From the NCBI GenBank assembly GCA_037349315.1, contig JBAIAC010000007.1, positions 53,593,001-53,657,000 on the forward strand: a stretch of DNA of 64,000 nucleotides. Reading direction: 5' to 3'. The notes beneath the pieces were generated by a model. It had not been told where the DNA came from. It saw only the letters and a list, made by a program, of their open reading frames with translations, and ran no database searches. This DNA comes from Chelydra serpentina (Eukaryota; Chordata; Testudines; Chelydridae). Below, one piece after another: positions 22,191-36,057 of this stretch. Each line of letters opens with the position of its first letter. Positions within the stretch are counted from its first letter, which is position 1. The position numbers were made by a program, and so were the translations under genes.

Positions 22191-23415
22191 TTTCAGTGTC
22201 CGCTAAAGTGGGTGTTTACTGACAGTTATCAACTAAGATTAAATCCTATGTAGCATACCCATAAATTGCTAATCTTATGACCAAACAATCCTCTTTTTGT
22301 AAGCAGCAACATTTTAAAGAAGTGTTCACTAATTTTAAATAAACTTCATTCACTTGTGTCTGATTTTCAAAAGTTCAGAGCACCTGCAGTTTCCATTGAT
22401 GTTAGTGTGATGAATGGTTCCACATCACCTCTGAAAATCGGGCAGAAAGGGTGTCAAGCTGAGCACCCTAAAAATTAAATACGAAGTTAGTGAATATGTC
22501 TGACTATTTTGCCCCTAGCAAATTGAGGCATTCATTTGCATGATGTAGTTATGAAAAGACAGCAGCAGGCGAAATATTTAAAATGTGACTTATTTTAATA
22601 TGTAGTTCATTCACTTGTAGTCTTGGGTCTTACTTTGCTCATTTTAATGCCTCTTGGAAATTGTCTCCTCTTTCCTTTGGTCATGATAAATAGACTTCTG
22701 AGAGCTTGGGATCATTATTCTTTATCAAATGAATTGTTCTATGAAGGACTTACTGTTATGTTCACATGCTCTCAAAATAATCTATTGTGTATTTAGTTAT
22801 TGTAGTTTGATTTGAGATTGTCAAATTCTGACCTTTACAATGTGAAAATGTAAGGACTAACCTGAGAGAATAGAGCTAGAAATCACAATAGATCTTGGCT
22901 AAAGGTTCTGGTTCTTCCCTGCTTGTGAAAATGTTCCGCAGTGCAGGAGGAGGAGAATAAAAAGGATCAGAATGCTTTCGTATGTATGTTGGTAGTGTTT
23001 TTTAATTGTGTAAGCTCTGTGCAATGAAGCAGCCCTCCTTACAGGTGATCCATCATTCTACCAGTTGGGTTGTCAGCATCACATTCTTGAGGCCTATCAT
23101 TCCTTCCCCCTACAACTGTTTAGCTGGGCTTAAAGATGTATTTGTTTTATCAATCTGCAATAATTCCATTCACCTCAGTTTCTAAGGAAATGGAGTTGGA
23201 CATATGTCTGTAGGAAAATCTCAGTCCCAGTGTGTTGAGCAATTATCACCATTAAAAAAAAAAATTCTTACAGAACAAATCCAATTAAAAGCTGTGTGGG
23301 AAGTAGTGTATTGTATACCTAGTTCTCCAGGTGAGCTCTTCTGTGCATGGATTTACTGGTGTTCTTAATGAGGTATGGGTATGTAAATTTTAGGAGGGTG
23401 AGGAGTACAGTGTTT
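22191..23415 (+). other. OIP5-AS1: Cyrano intron sequence, nothing recognised
   Basis: AT-rich intron with no recognised feature. Confidence 0.45.
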
Positions 23416-24363
23416 ACTCCTGGTGGAATTCTGCTAAAAAAAATTAAAAGTTCTGTGCACAATATTTTAAAATTCTTCATATTTTTTGTCAAAATAACGC
23501 AATATAATCACACCAAGTTTCAATTATTTTTGGTCATTTATTTCAAAATACCTGTCAGCAAGTACGTCTTTTAACAATACAGACCACAAAAAAGATTCAG
23601 GAAATGGTTTTTGACAAATAGATTCCTTACTAGGCATATTAATACAGAACTCCGAGTAATAATTCATTTAAACAACAATACAGAACCATATTTCCCACAC
23701 CCCTCAGAAGCAGAGCAAGGGCTTGGGGGAGTCAGGGGTAATGGAGGAGCTGAGGGAGAGGGAACTAAATTGCTGGGAAGGAGCCTGGGTGTGAACTTGG
23801 AGGGCTGTTGGGTATGGGTGGAAAAAGTATGGAATGGGTTTTTTGAGGGGGTTGGCAAGGAGGGATTGTTAGGGAGCTTCCCCCATGAAGATCCTAGCTG
23901 ACCCCTAGCCTCTCCCATTCAGTCAGGCACATCTGCCTCCATCCCCATGTGTCTCTGTGCCCTCACCCAGCCAATCCTGGCCCTGTGTAGCTCGGCCCCC
24001 CCATCCCCATGTGTCCCTGCACCTCCCTCCCCCCGTGGCCCTGTGTCTCCACTCCCATTCAGCCCCTGCCCCAGTCTGTCCTCCCCCACTAGCCCTTATG
24101 AGCCCCTGTCTGACACACCTCTCCGCCCCCAGCACCCCACCAGCCCATCTCCTGACCTGGCCTGACAAGCACTGTGAAGGCAGCTCTCTCTTCTCTCCCT
24201 GTGGGAAGCTGCAACTTTGGCCTAGTGCCACAGCGCCCTCTGGTGGGCAAAAGGCAGAACTGCAGCAACATTTTGGCGGAAGTTTTTTCTGCGCGAAAAA
24301 TTGGAAATCTGCGGGGTTCATTAAATATGCGCATGCGCAGTAGCGCATAATTCCCCCAGGAGT
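23416..24363. mobile_element. Non-autonomous hAT-like transposon, 948 bp
   Basis: Inverted ends ACTCCTGGTGGAATTCTG and, read in reverse from the right, ACTCCTGGGGGAATTATG. Flanking 8-bp sequences CAGTGTTT (23408-23415) and CAGTGTTG (24364-24371) match at seven of eight, consistent with a hAT target duplication. The interior is AT-rich on the left and C-rich on the right, with no transposase. Confidence 0.8.
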
Positions 24364-24849
24364 CAGTGTTGCACAAACTAATGTGAAAGATTTCACCAAC
24401 TGATCTATTGAATAACATGCATGTTCTTACCTCAGGGGACAGAATGGTTTCTGAACAAAAACGTTTTGGAAATGTCTTGGGTAGGTGCTCTTCTCCCCAG
24501 AAGTGAAGGGGAAAGTTGATTTGCTCCCATTTAATCCATTGAAAACTAAACTTTAAAACCAATGGCATTTTGCTACCATTTAGAATGAGGTCTTTGTCGG
24601 GATGGATGAGCTAGTTCTAGGGTGGCTCAGTAGGCTTTTTCCTATTGGGGGAAGGAAAGACTAATTCATCTGTATATTAACCTATGGAGTAACATCATGA
24701 TTCTTGCTTAACTAATCCCTGAAAGATACCACTGTTGCTCTTCTCCTAACGTTGTTTGTACCTTGCAAAATGTCAGGATGACAGAAATTTTGTTCTTGCT
24801 TTGCTCTTTTGTTTTATTTATTTATTATCCATCTTGTTGTGCCAATCAG

Positions 24850-24942
24850 GTTCACTTGTGTTCCATTTTGAGTGCCAATCAGCAAACTGAAAGGAAAGGT
24901 TCTTGGTGGAAAATGATGGCATGTGTGGCCATGAGGTTAAGG
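24850..24942 (+). ncRNA. OIP5-AS1: Probable internal exon of Cyrano
   Basis: A 93-bp segment preceded by TTGTTGTGCCAATCAG and followed by an ideal donor GTAAGTAT (24943). It lies between the promoter and the terminal exon. The sequence has no sustained coding frame. Splice signals are the evidence. Confidence 0.45.
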
Positions 24943-25224
24943 GTAAGTATAAGCTATCTGTTTCTTTTTGATTTCTGATTTTATTTTATTTTTAAATCAG
25001 TCCCAGAGGGCTTTGGCTTTCCTTGGGATGCTATAGGATGCTAGACTGTTACCACAGTGTCTGCTTGGGCTGCTCCCGATAACTGAGCCTGATGTAATGA
25101 TTTATTCCAGCAAGAATAAATGCTATTTGCATTCTGTTTTATGCTGATGTTTAATATTTGACATTTTGACTAACAAATTCCAGGGCGTTGATTTCATTTT
25201 TGTCTCTTGCAATGAGGAAAGATG

Positions 25225-25440
25225 TTCTTGTGGTTAAGGCATAGAACAGGGAGTCAGGAAACACTGGATTCTGTTTCCAGGTCACCACAGACTTCTGGTG
25301 TGACATTAAGCAAGTCACTCACCCTCTCTGCCACAGTTTCCCCATCTGTATAATGAGAATAATAAGACCTTCTTACTTACGTGGGTATGATGATGTGAAA
25401 TTCATTAATATTTGTGAAGTGCTTTGAGCTTCTTGGTGAG
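25225..25440 (+). mobile_element. MIR-type CORE-SINE
   Basis: It contains the recognisable MIR body in order: GTTTCCAGGTCACC, GTGTGACATTAAGCAAGTCACT, TCTCTGCCACAGTTTCCCC, ATCTGTATAATGAGAATAATAA, and GTGAAGTGCTTTGAGCTTCTTGG. It is an old copy with substitutions throughout. Confidence 0.85.
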
Positions 25441-28400
25441 AAAGTTAGAGAGATGTGTACAATAGTTGTGTGTTTCTGATCCACCCAATATCCACCCACT
25501 CTTTTTCAATATGGGACCCTAAAATGTTAACTAGAAGATTAATTTCAGCTACCTGCCAAGCAAAGAATGATGGTGATCTAGAGCAGGGAGGGAAAAATAG
25601 GCAAGTAAAGACCAGATAAAGGGGGGAAGAGGATAATGGAGGAAGAATAAAAACTGGTGTGTATATGAAATCTTCCCCCTTTCCCACATTGAAGCATAGA
25701 AAGGGTGATTGATGGGCTTCCTGCCATAGAAGAGAAAAATGATCTCTTGGCACCAATATGGCTGTGCCCCTACACAGTTGCATCTTTTCAGCAACACTGG
25801 CATCATCCGTTTAAAACAAAGACTTCATTTCAAACTGCCACTATGATCAGTGACGCCAAGGAAATGGTACTGGTGCAGGAGCATAGGTGTAGTCACACTG
25901 GGATTCTCACTTTTGAGTGAATGAAGAAAAGCAAGTGGGCACAGGAAAGTACCTAACTTGTGTGATTTTACGGCCCTATGAACACCTTTCTTCACTTGTG
26001 GTATTCATAGTCTTGTAGATTGTGGTTAATTAGCTCCTGGTTTATGGTACCTGTTTGTTTTGAAATTGTGACCAAATACACAATCAAGGTGCAATGTGTG
26101 TATTCTTTTCCCGGCCCCACACTTCCCTTGTTACAGTATATTTCTGTGTCACAATTAAGAAATGACATAGCTATCTAGCACATTCCCAACAGTGTGATAT
26201 TTGTTGCTGGACACACTGCTTCTGTGTGAGCAAGTAAGTTTTTAGTTTAGTATATCTGTAGTGTTTACTTAGCCAGCCTAGAGACTTCTAAAGTTAGAAC
26301 TCTAAGAACTTTAAGTCTAGCTATCATTGCAGTTTGTGCAACATCCCGATCTTGTATAAATTGAAATCAGATTTTGAAGAAGTGAACTTTTGAGCATTTT
26401 AATTTTGAGTTAATTTCATTATGTTCTCTCAGTTATTCCTTCTGTTTTTCCTTTTGTGTTTTCAGGCCTGTTCCTGACATCCCAGAGGAAGTTATCCTGT
26501 TACTTAGAAACTGATCATAGACAGTGAAAGGTGGATGCTCCACTACTGGTGAAGAAAAGTATTTTCCTTATCTCCATGGCGTGTAATGAGGAAAGATTCT
26601 TCTTTGTTTCAACTTCTTAAACCAACATTTGATGTATGGAGCCTGCACCAGCTGCCTTCCCCCATAGGCGCACACAGCAAGCATTTTACCAATCCTTACA
26701 AGCGAGCAACTGAAATCAGTGTTTTATATGTCCCTGAAGTGATGTCTTCAGAGTTTTTGAGCTCTGTTTTTGCACCCTAGAGAAGATTTTTTTACAAGCA
26801 TGCTCATACAGAAACCAGTCTTCTTAAATGGTATCTCCTTTCTATATTTTAGGAGGGTAATGTCTTCTCCCACTGTACCCTATTGCAGTACAAGTAAATG
26901 GATCCAAGTAAATGGATAACGCATCTGCATGTGATGCCGTGCCAAGCTGTTTCAATGTGTGAAAGGTTGCAGCAAGAGAACCAGAACACATTTCCACCCT
27001 GAAATGAGGAACAAACTTTAAAAAAAAACAAAAAAACCACAACAACCTACAATCCTGGAAAATCCCATAATGAGGATGTCCTAATCCAGAACAAAGAACT
27101 GACTTTGTAGATAAATGTCTCGATGTCACCTCGTGAAGCAGCTAATGCACAGAAACAAATTCAGAATTACATTGTCCGTTATGGATGAATGAATCATCAC
27201 ATTCTGTGATCAAAAACATCTGCATGTGTAAATCCACATAACCAGTGAATGTGAAGAGCTTTCATCAGGAAAAGAAGTTGCTCTGCACTCTCTCTTGTAG
27301 CAAGCCCCTTCCCTAAGAAGATGAATCTTGAGAACTTCCTAGTGCTAAGGTTGTTCTATAGTGTTGGGGTTTACATTGTACCTCCAGTCTTCTCCAGCAG
27401 CTTCAGCAGCAAAATGAACAAAAAAACTCTCTATGATCCAAGAGATGGGACCGAACTTCTTCTTTTTAATAAAGGAACTGACCTCTGGTGGGATGGGAGA
27501 GGCTACAAGTGTAAAGTTCCACCTCATCCCCTCAGCGTCCTGGGTGCAGTTTATAACTTCTTCATACAGCTGATGGAGTTGTTTTTTAATTCTCCTTTGG
27601 GCTACTGGAGAACTGGGATGAGTACTCTTCCAGGGTGTAAATGATGAGAGGTCTGATAGAGAAACAAGTTCAGAGAGAGAGCAGAAATGCTGAAGGAAGT
27701 GTGCTCTTTTTCTGGCTCCTCCTGTATCTCCTTCCCAAACTACGGGGGAGATCATGGTTCTCATGTGTTTACACCAGATTCTTTGTCTCCATCACTTGTG
27801 ACTTATACGGGATGTTTTCCTTCCGTTTGAGATAGAAGCTTTATGTTGTTTAGTTGCTCCCTGCAGTGGTAGTCTTTATGATCAATGAGGTTTCTTGGGG
27901 AAAGGCCATAATTGGTTTATCTGTTTTCTTCCGCTTGAACAGCTGAAATTCTACTTAGCTCCTGGTGACAAGTAGCAAGAGCAACATTTTATGACTGGTA
28001 GAGAAGGGGTTATAAAAGGATGGGGAAGAGAGAATCTCTAAAGCAACTCTTTTTCTTATATCTGTCTAATTAGTCTCTCATCTATCTATCGTAGTAGAAG
28101 TTGAAGGAGAACAAATTCTGGAGTTGAACAAACCCATGCACTGGCTTTGGTCCTGCTCTTCACTCCTGGGAATAAAATTGTGTAGAGCCACAGTGAACTT
28201 GTGTTGTGACAATAAGGTTTAATTACATCTTTTCCTGTTTTGTGCTCTCTTGGAGATAAAATCAGTCTCACTGGGTAGGGAATGTTGAGCTGTACAATTC
28301 ATGCTGAAAATAACACAAGATGTAATGGCATCAGAATATAATAAGCACCAATGCACCACAGTCAGCTGTGTTTATCTGTTCCCTTGGAGAAATGATTATA

Positions 28401-29246
28401 TTCGTCAGGGGTAGGCAGCTGGGCTGGTTTCCTTTAAATACATTGCAGTCCCTTGCCAAACAGAATTTGGATTTTTGAGTGTTAAAAGACAACTGGAAAA
28501 ATACGTTCCCTTTTAGGGCCTTCTCTTACTGAAGTCAATGGGATTTAGAATTGATTTCGGCAGAGGCAGGATCAGGCCGTTAGTGAGGGAAATATGTGAT
28601 GTCGATGTCACAAATTTAAATGTGATTAGAAGGCATCCATTATGGCAAATGTTTGTTCTTAAACCTGGTTATTCTTCTTTTCACCTTCCTGACTCCTATT
28701 TGTCCCCCTTCTGACATAACCACTTGCAGTTGTTTCTAGCACAGCCTGATAGCAAATTTGATATTGTTTCCCATATATATTGTAAAAGGCAGAGAATGGA
28801 CTCTGGAGAAGGTGGACATACTTTACCCCACTTTGCCACATTGATAGGAATAATTGTCTCCAAGCTCTGCCTCATTGCAAGAAATGGAAACAAACGTTGA
28901 CTTTCCCTGCCTGCCCCGTAATATGTAACCACTTGATTAATTTTCAAGATAAAATTATAATAGGGCTAATGTTCTGTGGCTGTCACAGGAGTAACTGCAG
29001 TTGTGCATGCCCAAAAGACCCCACTGCAATATGCTTCCTGACAGCTTCTTTATGAAACTGCTGTGCTAGGCAATACTGCCTCAACCTTTAGACTTTACTC
29101 TTTGCTCCACTTCTGTTTCTCCGTGTTGGTTGGAAATCTTCCCGTATGAAAGGTTAAACAAATAAATAAGGGGCATGTGCAATAGATATATATACATATA
29201 TATATTTTAATACTTGTGGACAAAATGATGTTACAAGTTGTTTGAA

Positions 29247-29272
29247 AACAACAAAATCACCAATGTCTTCCA
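29247..29272 (+). promoter_or_regulatory. OIP5-AS1: Extended miR-7 target site (target-directed miRNA decay)
   Basis: AACAACAAAATCAC (29247-29260) is complementary to the 3' half of miR-7, and GTCTTCCA (29265-29272) to its seed plus position 8, separated by four unpaired target bases CAAT. This arrangement, with near-complete pairing and a central bulge, is the site in Cyrano shown in mammals to trigger destruction of miR-7. All paired positions are intact here. Complementarity was checked by eye against the known miR-7 sequence. Confidence 0.93.
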
Positions 29273-30165
29273 TTTTGAGATGTGTATAGTACCATAAGCA
29301 TTAGTGCTTCGTAGCAAACTGTAGTGCCATGTTAGGATCAGTGCATGAGCCTAGTAGTATTTTTACAATTTCAGAGTGGCAAATTATTAATGACAATAAT
29401 AAACAATAATGTAACTAACAGTAGAAAGCAGACAATAACAGATGTTATGAATGTGGTCTAAAGATGCAGTATCCTTCTTAGGCAGTGGTAGTGACAGTGC
29501 TATTTTTGGAAACAGAATTTATTAACTTGATGGGCTTTGTGGAATAATAGCTGACTTTTTGTTTTATTTTTGGTAAAGTCTATCCAAGCTAAACAATAGA
29601 TTGTGAGCATCCAGACTAATCATCTCTTCATCCACATAAGGTGAACTGCAAGACAAATCCAGGACACACACCAAATTGATAGTGGAATTTGTTTCCTTTT
29701 AGTCTTAGTGAAACATCCTAAACTGTTCTTGCAGACTCTGTCTTCGTGTAGACCGCTTCATTATTACCCATCATATCCACCATACAGAAGCTGAAGAGCC
29801 ACTGTACGTGTTTTATAGGCAACTCTGCTATCTTCTCAGATGGGTATAATTAATGAGCTCTGTTAACTATTGATCAGAGCAACATTTTGCAGAAATAACT
29901 CTATTTTAAAAATGATATGATGCTAATGTTAATCTTAATTAGTAAGACTAGTTAAATTATTCAATTCAAATTGCTGTCTACAAGTTTTGTAAATTTTGTA
30001 CGCTTAGAATCCTAAATTATAGATTGACACTTCCAGTACTTTTCCCAGCTATCTGATTTCTGTTTTAACTGCATGGCAATTTTCTCTCTCCACAATGCCT
30101 CTCCCTCTACTTTCTGAGAATGGAAAGTTGAGCTAGGTGAAATCCAAATGGTTCATCACTAAGGA

Positions 30166-30715
30166 TAAGATTTTGTCATGGAAGTCATAGATTCTGTGAC
30201 TTTCAGAGACCTCTGTGACATTTTCCCTTCAGCTTCAGCCCTGTGCCTGGGGCAGTGGGGCCAGAGCTGTCAGCCGGCAGGGGCTCAGAGCCGCCGCAGG
30301 GAGCAGGGGCCCCACTGCCATCAGCCACTGCGGGCAGTGGGGGTCTTGCATCTCTGAGCCACCGGCCTTGGAGCTCTGAGCCACCGCGAGCAGAGCGGGT
30401 CCTGTAGCTGTCCGCCGCTGTGGATGGTGGAGGCCCCAGAGCTCTCAGTCCCTGGCACTGGAACCATCAGCCGTTGCAGGAGGCAGGGACCCTGGAGCTG
30501 TCAGCCACAGTGCGTGCTGGAGCTCCCCCCTCCTCCAACTGCAGGGCTTGAGCTCTCATCCCCCTTGCGGGGCTTGGGCTTCAGTCGTCCCCTGGTCAGT
30601 TTCCCCATCCCCATTATTTTTAGTAAAAGAGACAGATTATGGGCTTCCCTGAATTTTTTTTATTGCCCGCGATTTGTCCCTGACTTTTACTAAAAGTAAC
30701 CGTGACAAAATCTTA
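30166..30715. mobile_element. Non-autonomous DNA transposon in Cyrano terminal exon
   Basis: Inverted termini TAAGATTTTGTCA and TGACAAAATCTTA bound a 550-bp element. Next to the left end is TCACGGAAGTCA-like sequence and next to the right end TTTTACTAAAAGTAACCG. The centre is a GC-rich block of CAGAGCTGTCAGCC-like repeats. No clean target duplication was identified, so the superfamily is unsure. Confidence 0.7.
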
Positions 30716-33700
30716 ACTTTATTTATCACTTTCTCAAACAGGCAGTTTACACTATTGAAGCAAGAGATGAAAATGACTCCCAACCCAGGTTTGCAACAAT
30801 CTGTGTATGATATCTATCTGATTTCCTGGAATAGCTTTTTAATTGCTGTCACTGTTGTTTTTCACCCATCTCTGTTTTAAAAATAACAAAGACTGCTGTC
30901 CGCTAAGAGAGGATACTGCATCTTTTCTTGAGCCCTGCCTGTAAATGGCCACCTGGGAAAAATGGGTAGCTTGGGTTTCTGAGTTGATCTAGATTAATTA
31001 AATGGGCAAATGTACTGAGATACAAACCCAGTGATTCTTGCAGAGTTAATTGTGTAATAAAAAACAGAGTCTCTGCATATTCCGTCTCTCCATGTATATT
31101 GGGCAGGTGGGCTGTTTACAGTAGAGCTCTGGGGAACTGTGCTCCAAGCTAGTTCAGTTCTGAACAAAAATAGCTATACCATTGAATCAAGTAGTTTAGT
31201 GCTTGGGGGAATCAATTGATAAAAAAATACCTCTGAAACTGGAATGCAAAATAGCACAGTATGTAGGGGGAAATATCCCTGATGCAAACAAAGCCATAAA
31301 AAGATTTAATAAAACTAGAATTTTAGTAGCAATAACTGTTTTGCATGTAATAGTAACTAACTTGCATTAGCAAGATTGTACAGTAGAATAAGTGGTAATA
31401 ACCAAATAAGTTTGTGGTCTGTGCTGCAGAGAGTTGCATGACGAGAACAGTGTCTCTTTTTAAGAAGATGGCAGAATTCCTCTTACTGTTTCCCTCTTTT
31501 GAGGGAATATGACGCTTAAATACCATGGTGATGAGTGTGGTATAACACCTGGATAGCTATAGGTCATGCGTCTGAATTGGTGCATGTAGGGGAAGAGTGA
31601 GCAGTGGTGTATGAGTGGCTGGTTTCCCTATTGCTTGTTTTGTAGTGTAGCATGTGCAGTGCCTCTGAGAGGAAAGTGCTGAGACATGAAGAAGACCCGT
31701 TTCCCACAGTTGGAAAGCATGATTCAAAGCTTTTATTGGAGAGAGGTGTTTTTGTTTTTTGTAAAAAGAAACTAAGTAGAGATGTGACCGGTCCTAAAAA
31801 GAAAGTATTGCAAAATGTTGACATGCCAAATGTTTCTTCTGCAGGGACAGAATTGCGGGATTTATTTATTTCAAAAGACTATCCTACTTCCTCTTTTAAA
31901 ATTTAAGTACAAACCGGCCATATGCTTCCATTTAAGATTAAAACGGTTTTCTGTTAACCCTTTGAGTTTTGCAAAGCCAATTGCAGTAGATTTTCTGGTA
32001 AGGCAGAGGAGAATTGATCTGCTGCTGTGGTCTTTGTCCCTGGCAACTATTAGAAGGGTACTCAAAAGAGCCTATGGAGATTTAAAATACAACCCACAGC
32101 TGACCTTGTCTTCAATACAGAAGTGTAGCCTGCAGAGAACATACAGCTCAGCATGCCATGTTCTGGTCCTGAATTGAATTATTAAACCAAAGTGTGTATT
32201 GATCCATGTGGTGGCGTAATCTCTTTGATCAGGATGGGATATTGCGTGCTACCATCTGTAGTGGCTGAACTTTACTTAATTATTTAGTAAACTAGGTGGG
32301 ACCATTTGTCCCCTGGCAAGTTGATAACATGACCCTATGTTGGGGCAAAATGTGGGCATCCCTAATCTAATGTAACAAAATGGATGTATGGATAAGTAGC
32401 TAAGTGTCAGCAAGTAGGGCATATCCAATAGTAGTTTTACACATGAAAACCTGTGATCTAAGAGATGGTGATTTGAAATAAATTCCAGCCATTAAATTAT
32501 TATTAAAACAGGAAACATACCAAGAGGAGACCCTAACTTGATCATGTCCTAGACATACTAGATGGTATTAGACCAGCTTTATACAATTATGAAAATCTAC
32601 TTGCCAGTGTTTTACCATAATAATGAAAACACTATCTTGCTCCTATCTCCAGAATATGTACTTTTCCTAGCTGAGTAGAGTTTTGCAAGACTGTGTTACA
32701 TAGTCTTCAAGTTTTCATTGTAACTATCTGCTTGTTGCTGCCAGTGCAGACTTTCTGGTGTACTATCCTCCAGGGGTGATTAAATTTCCAAAGACTTCTC
32801 AGAGCAGCAATGTCAGAGATCCTGCTGCCCTAAGACCACTGAGCTGTGGTATGATTTTTTTTCTGTCTCAAGCCCTTGATATCCTTGCTTGCAAAACAAA
32901 GCAGAAAGTTTACATAATGTGATGGTTGTCAAGTAGTGCCATGCTAATACTAGGTCTAAGCAGTGCTAAGTCTAGATCATAAGCGTATGGACTGTGCAGA
33001 AACGTGTGATCTGCTTTCTTGCTCATTGGTGCTGCTGGAGAAGTTCTAGCCAGTACCTATGCTGTGAATTGCAGCTTTCTTGATACAGCTGGCTGTTAGA
33101 CCTTCTCAGCACTAAGAAATCCTTGTGGCTAGTTTTTGGGAATAGAGAGCTGTGGCAAGCTTCAGGACACTGATATTTTAAACAGGGCTTCACTACCGGC
33201 TGTGCTGTCAAGGTTATTTTCAGGGTTTTATGGAAGTACTCCTCAGTAATAATGGGAGAACAGAACCTTTTCTGAGGAAGTTTGTCAGTGCTCTTAGAGA
33301 CCCCTTTTCCCCCTGCATTGCAGTGATCATCCTTTGAGCTGTGAATGGAGACTAGCTGAGATGTCCTTCTAAGCCCATTCATAAAGCTTTTTTACTTGAG
33401 CCAGAGGGCTATATGTTGGGCAATTCAAGGTGTAGCCTTTCCTTCTAAAGGTTCAGCATGTTGCCTCCACAGTATGGCCAGGCTAAGGCACCAAGGGCCA
33501 GCAGTGGAACCTGGGTGTCTCACATAGCAGTGCAGCATGCTACCTATGGACCCCCGACCCTCCCCCCCATGTTTTCCTTCAGTCTGCTTTGCACTTTTTC
33601 CTGAAGTTTGACTTTAGAATAATGTGTATACATATGCAGCATAAATAAAGGATATGTCTGGCACTAAAGCTATGTACCAAGCAGTCACAGTATACTCAAA

Positions 33701-35469
33701 TTCTCTAAGGCTTACCGTTTATCTTTACTGTCAGACTGCTGTAGCATGTGTCCTGTGTAAATTCTGTTTTCTCTCCAAACTGAATGTGTGTTTGCAGGGC
33801 AACTAAGAGAATGTTCATTTGTGAAGCCCTAGGCACAAAGAACTGCATGGACAAACCGAGGAAGAGTGGCACAGGCCCACAAATCAAGTCTTTTAGAGCT
33901 AGTATTCTAATTATGCATGATTCAAAATGTCTAGTGTTACATAGTTATTACCAGTAAATTCAGATATGCATTTATTCATAATGAAGCAATAGGAACTAAT
34001 ATACCAATAGCTTGAACTTACTGCTTTGATTCTCAAATTTTGTTTTTAGAGAATGCACTGCCTCTGTAGAGAAAGGGGCAGATTATACAGATAGGGACAG
34101 AAGCATGGCACCAAAACTGCATATCAGGAACGAGGATCAGCAGAACTCGCCTTTTTAACCTCTTGCCTGGTTCACATTAGTGCCCTGAGCATGTAAAAAA
34201 CTGGGCATGAACTAAGCATGTTTAGTGGCGAGATGAGGTTTCTCAGCTGCTGCAATTGTAGCAAACAGAAAGGTGCAGAGTTTCCCAGGGTGTGGGGAGG
34301 GCAACAGGTGAAATTCAAGTTGGATAACATAAAAACTAACTCATAGTAAACTGAGTGTAGGATTTGCCTGACAATAGGTGAAAGAGGTCTTGGCCTAGTG
34401 AGGTAAATTCTTTGGAGGAGGTTGTAATCAATAAGCACAGTCCACATATTTCAGGTGTTGAATAGCTTTTTAATAGTATTTTCAGGTAACTCTTTAGCCA
34501 CATAGGCCACTGTACTGACGCATACTGGTATGAACCAGCAGTAATGGCACCCTGTAGGAATGAACCTGAAATTTTTGACAAACTTGTGTTTTTATTTTGT
34601 TGAGCTCTGTGACTAAAATTTTTATAAGTTATAAAATGAGATTTGCTCAATGGGTGTCCTGACCTCTAGCAACGTAGGTGACAATATCTTTTGTTCTTAA
34701 TTTCACTGATTGATTTAAAAAAAAAAGTGATTTTGACATGAGAGAACTAATAGAAATCAGGTGCCATCTGTTTGTTTGCAAACTTTCACTGTTTTCTGCA
34801 AATAATATTTCTTGAGCCACTTTGTGGGTGTTTGGGGAAAATTTCTGCTGAGAATGTTAAAAAAAAATGTTATGGTATCTGTAGCAGAGCACAAGAACGA
34901 ATGCTGCTTTTCCTAGTGTGGAGCATGTAAACTCATAGAAGCTCTCAGATTGAGACAAGTAAGTAGCCTGCAAGATTCCTTACTTCTATCTTATTATGGC
35001 TACATCCAACTTTGCAGGAGGACCTAGTTTATGTGAAAATCCCTCTGTCAGAAATTCCCTCCTCTTTCTTTGAAGAAACAAAATGGGCAAGAGGAAGGGT
35101 TTATGGGTCAAGTTAACTCCTGTCTACATTCTTAGCCAGTGTAATACAAGCACACCCACAATGCAGGCTTGGTATGGGGGGGCCATATAGTTTTTCTCGT
35201 TGTTCTTTCTTTAGCTATACTGTAGTTGCCAAATGAAAAAGGGAATATTAAGGTTTAATCTGTGATGACTGTATTTTATAGTATCAGAATATGGTTGAAA
35301 TTTTTCCTTTGGGCCAACTTCTGTAGGCAAAAAGGAATGGTTAAAACATGTTTAATCCAAGTGGTCAACCATGCCACTAAAACCCTACTGGACATCCTTC
35401 AGGACTACTCTTCAGTTTAAAATCCTGCATTAGTACTTTTTTTTTTTCTTCCTTCCTTCCTTCAAATAA

Positions 35470-35714
35470 GGCCTGGTCTGCACTTAAAATTTAGGTCAAC
35501 ATAGTAACAGCACTCAGGGTGTGAAAAATCGACACCCCTGAATGTTGCAGCTATGCTGACATAAACCCCCTATGGCTAGGTACACAGAAGAGTGATAGTA
35601 GCTAGGTTAAGAATTCAAGTTGGTGGAGTTACTACAGTGACAGAAAAACCTCTTCCATCGCTGTAATGTACACTACAGCTGTGCCCCTTTAGTATTTGTA
35701 GTGTAGACATTGTC
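35470..35714. mobile_element. Harbinger-like MITE
   Basis: The left end GGCCTGGTCTGCACT and the right end GTAGTGTAGACATTGTC are inverted relatives, bounded by TAA (35467-35469) and TGA (35715-35717). The ends match those of the autonomous Harbinger at 5356-10537. Confidence 0.75.
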
Positions 35715-35867
35715 TGAGGGGTAAGCAGTTAGTGTATTTACAAGTACACACTTATTTCCTTTTTGTTTAGAAGGGAAATAAGACTTTATTGTAAATCTCT
35801 TTGTGAGGAGCATGGTGGAAGAGCAGAGGAGAAATGTTGAAGGTGGTCTTTAGCTCTAACATAGGAA

Positions 35868-36057
35868 GGGGGGAGGGATAGCTCAGTGGTTTGAGCATTG
35901 GCCTGCTAAACCCAGGGTTGTGAGTTCAATCCTTGAGGGGGCCATTTGGGGATCTGAGGCAAAAATTGGGGATTGGTCCTGCTTTGAGCAGGGGGTTGGA
36001 CTAGATGACCTACTAAGGTCCCTTCCAACCCGGATATTCTATGATTCTATGAAGGGG
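35868..36057 (+). mobile_element. tRNA-derived SINE (turtle Cry type)
   Basis: A well-preserved copy: A-box GGATAGCTCAGTGGTTTGAG, B-box GAGTTCAATCC, a CR1-like 3' tail with GGTCCCTTCCAACCC, and a terminal ATTCTATGATTCTATGA. GAAGGGG occurs at both edges and may be the target duplication. Families of this type are characteristic of cryptodiran turtles. Confidence 0.93.

Noticed and set aside
31652..32177. Two overlapping ORFs (84 and 120 codons) in the proposed Cyrano exon
   Set aside because: No domain, different frames, ordinary composition, and within a gene known as non-coding. No reason to call peptides.
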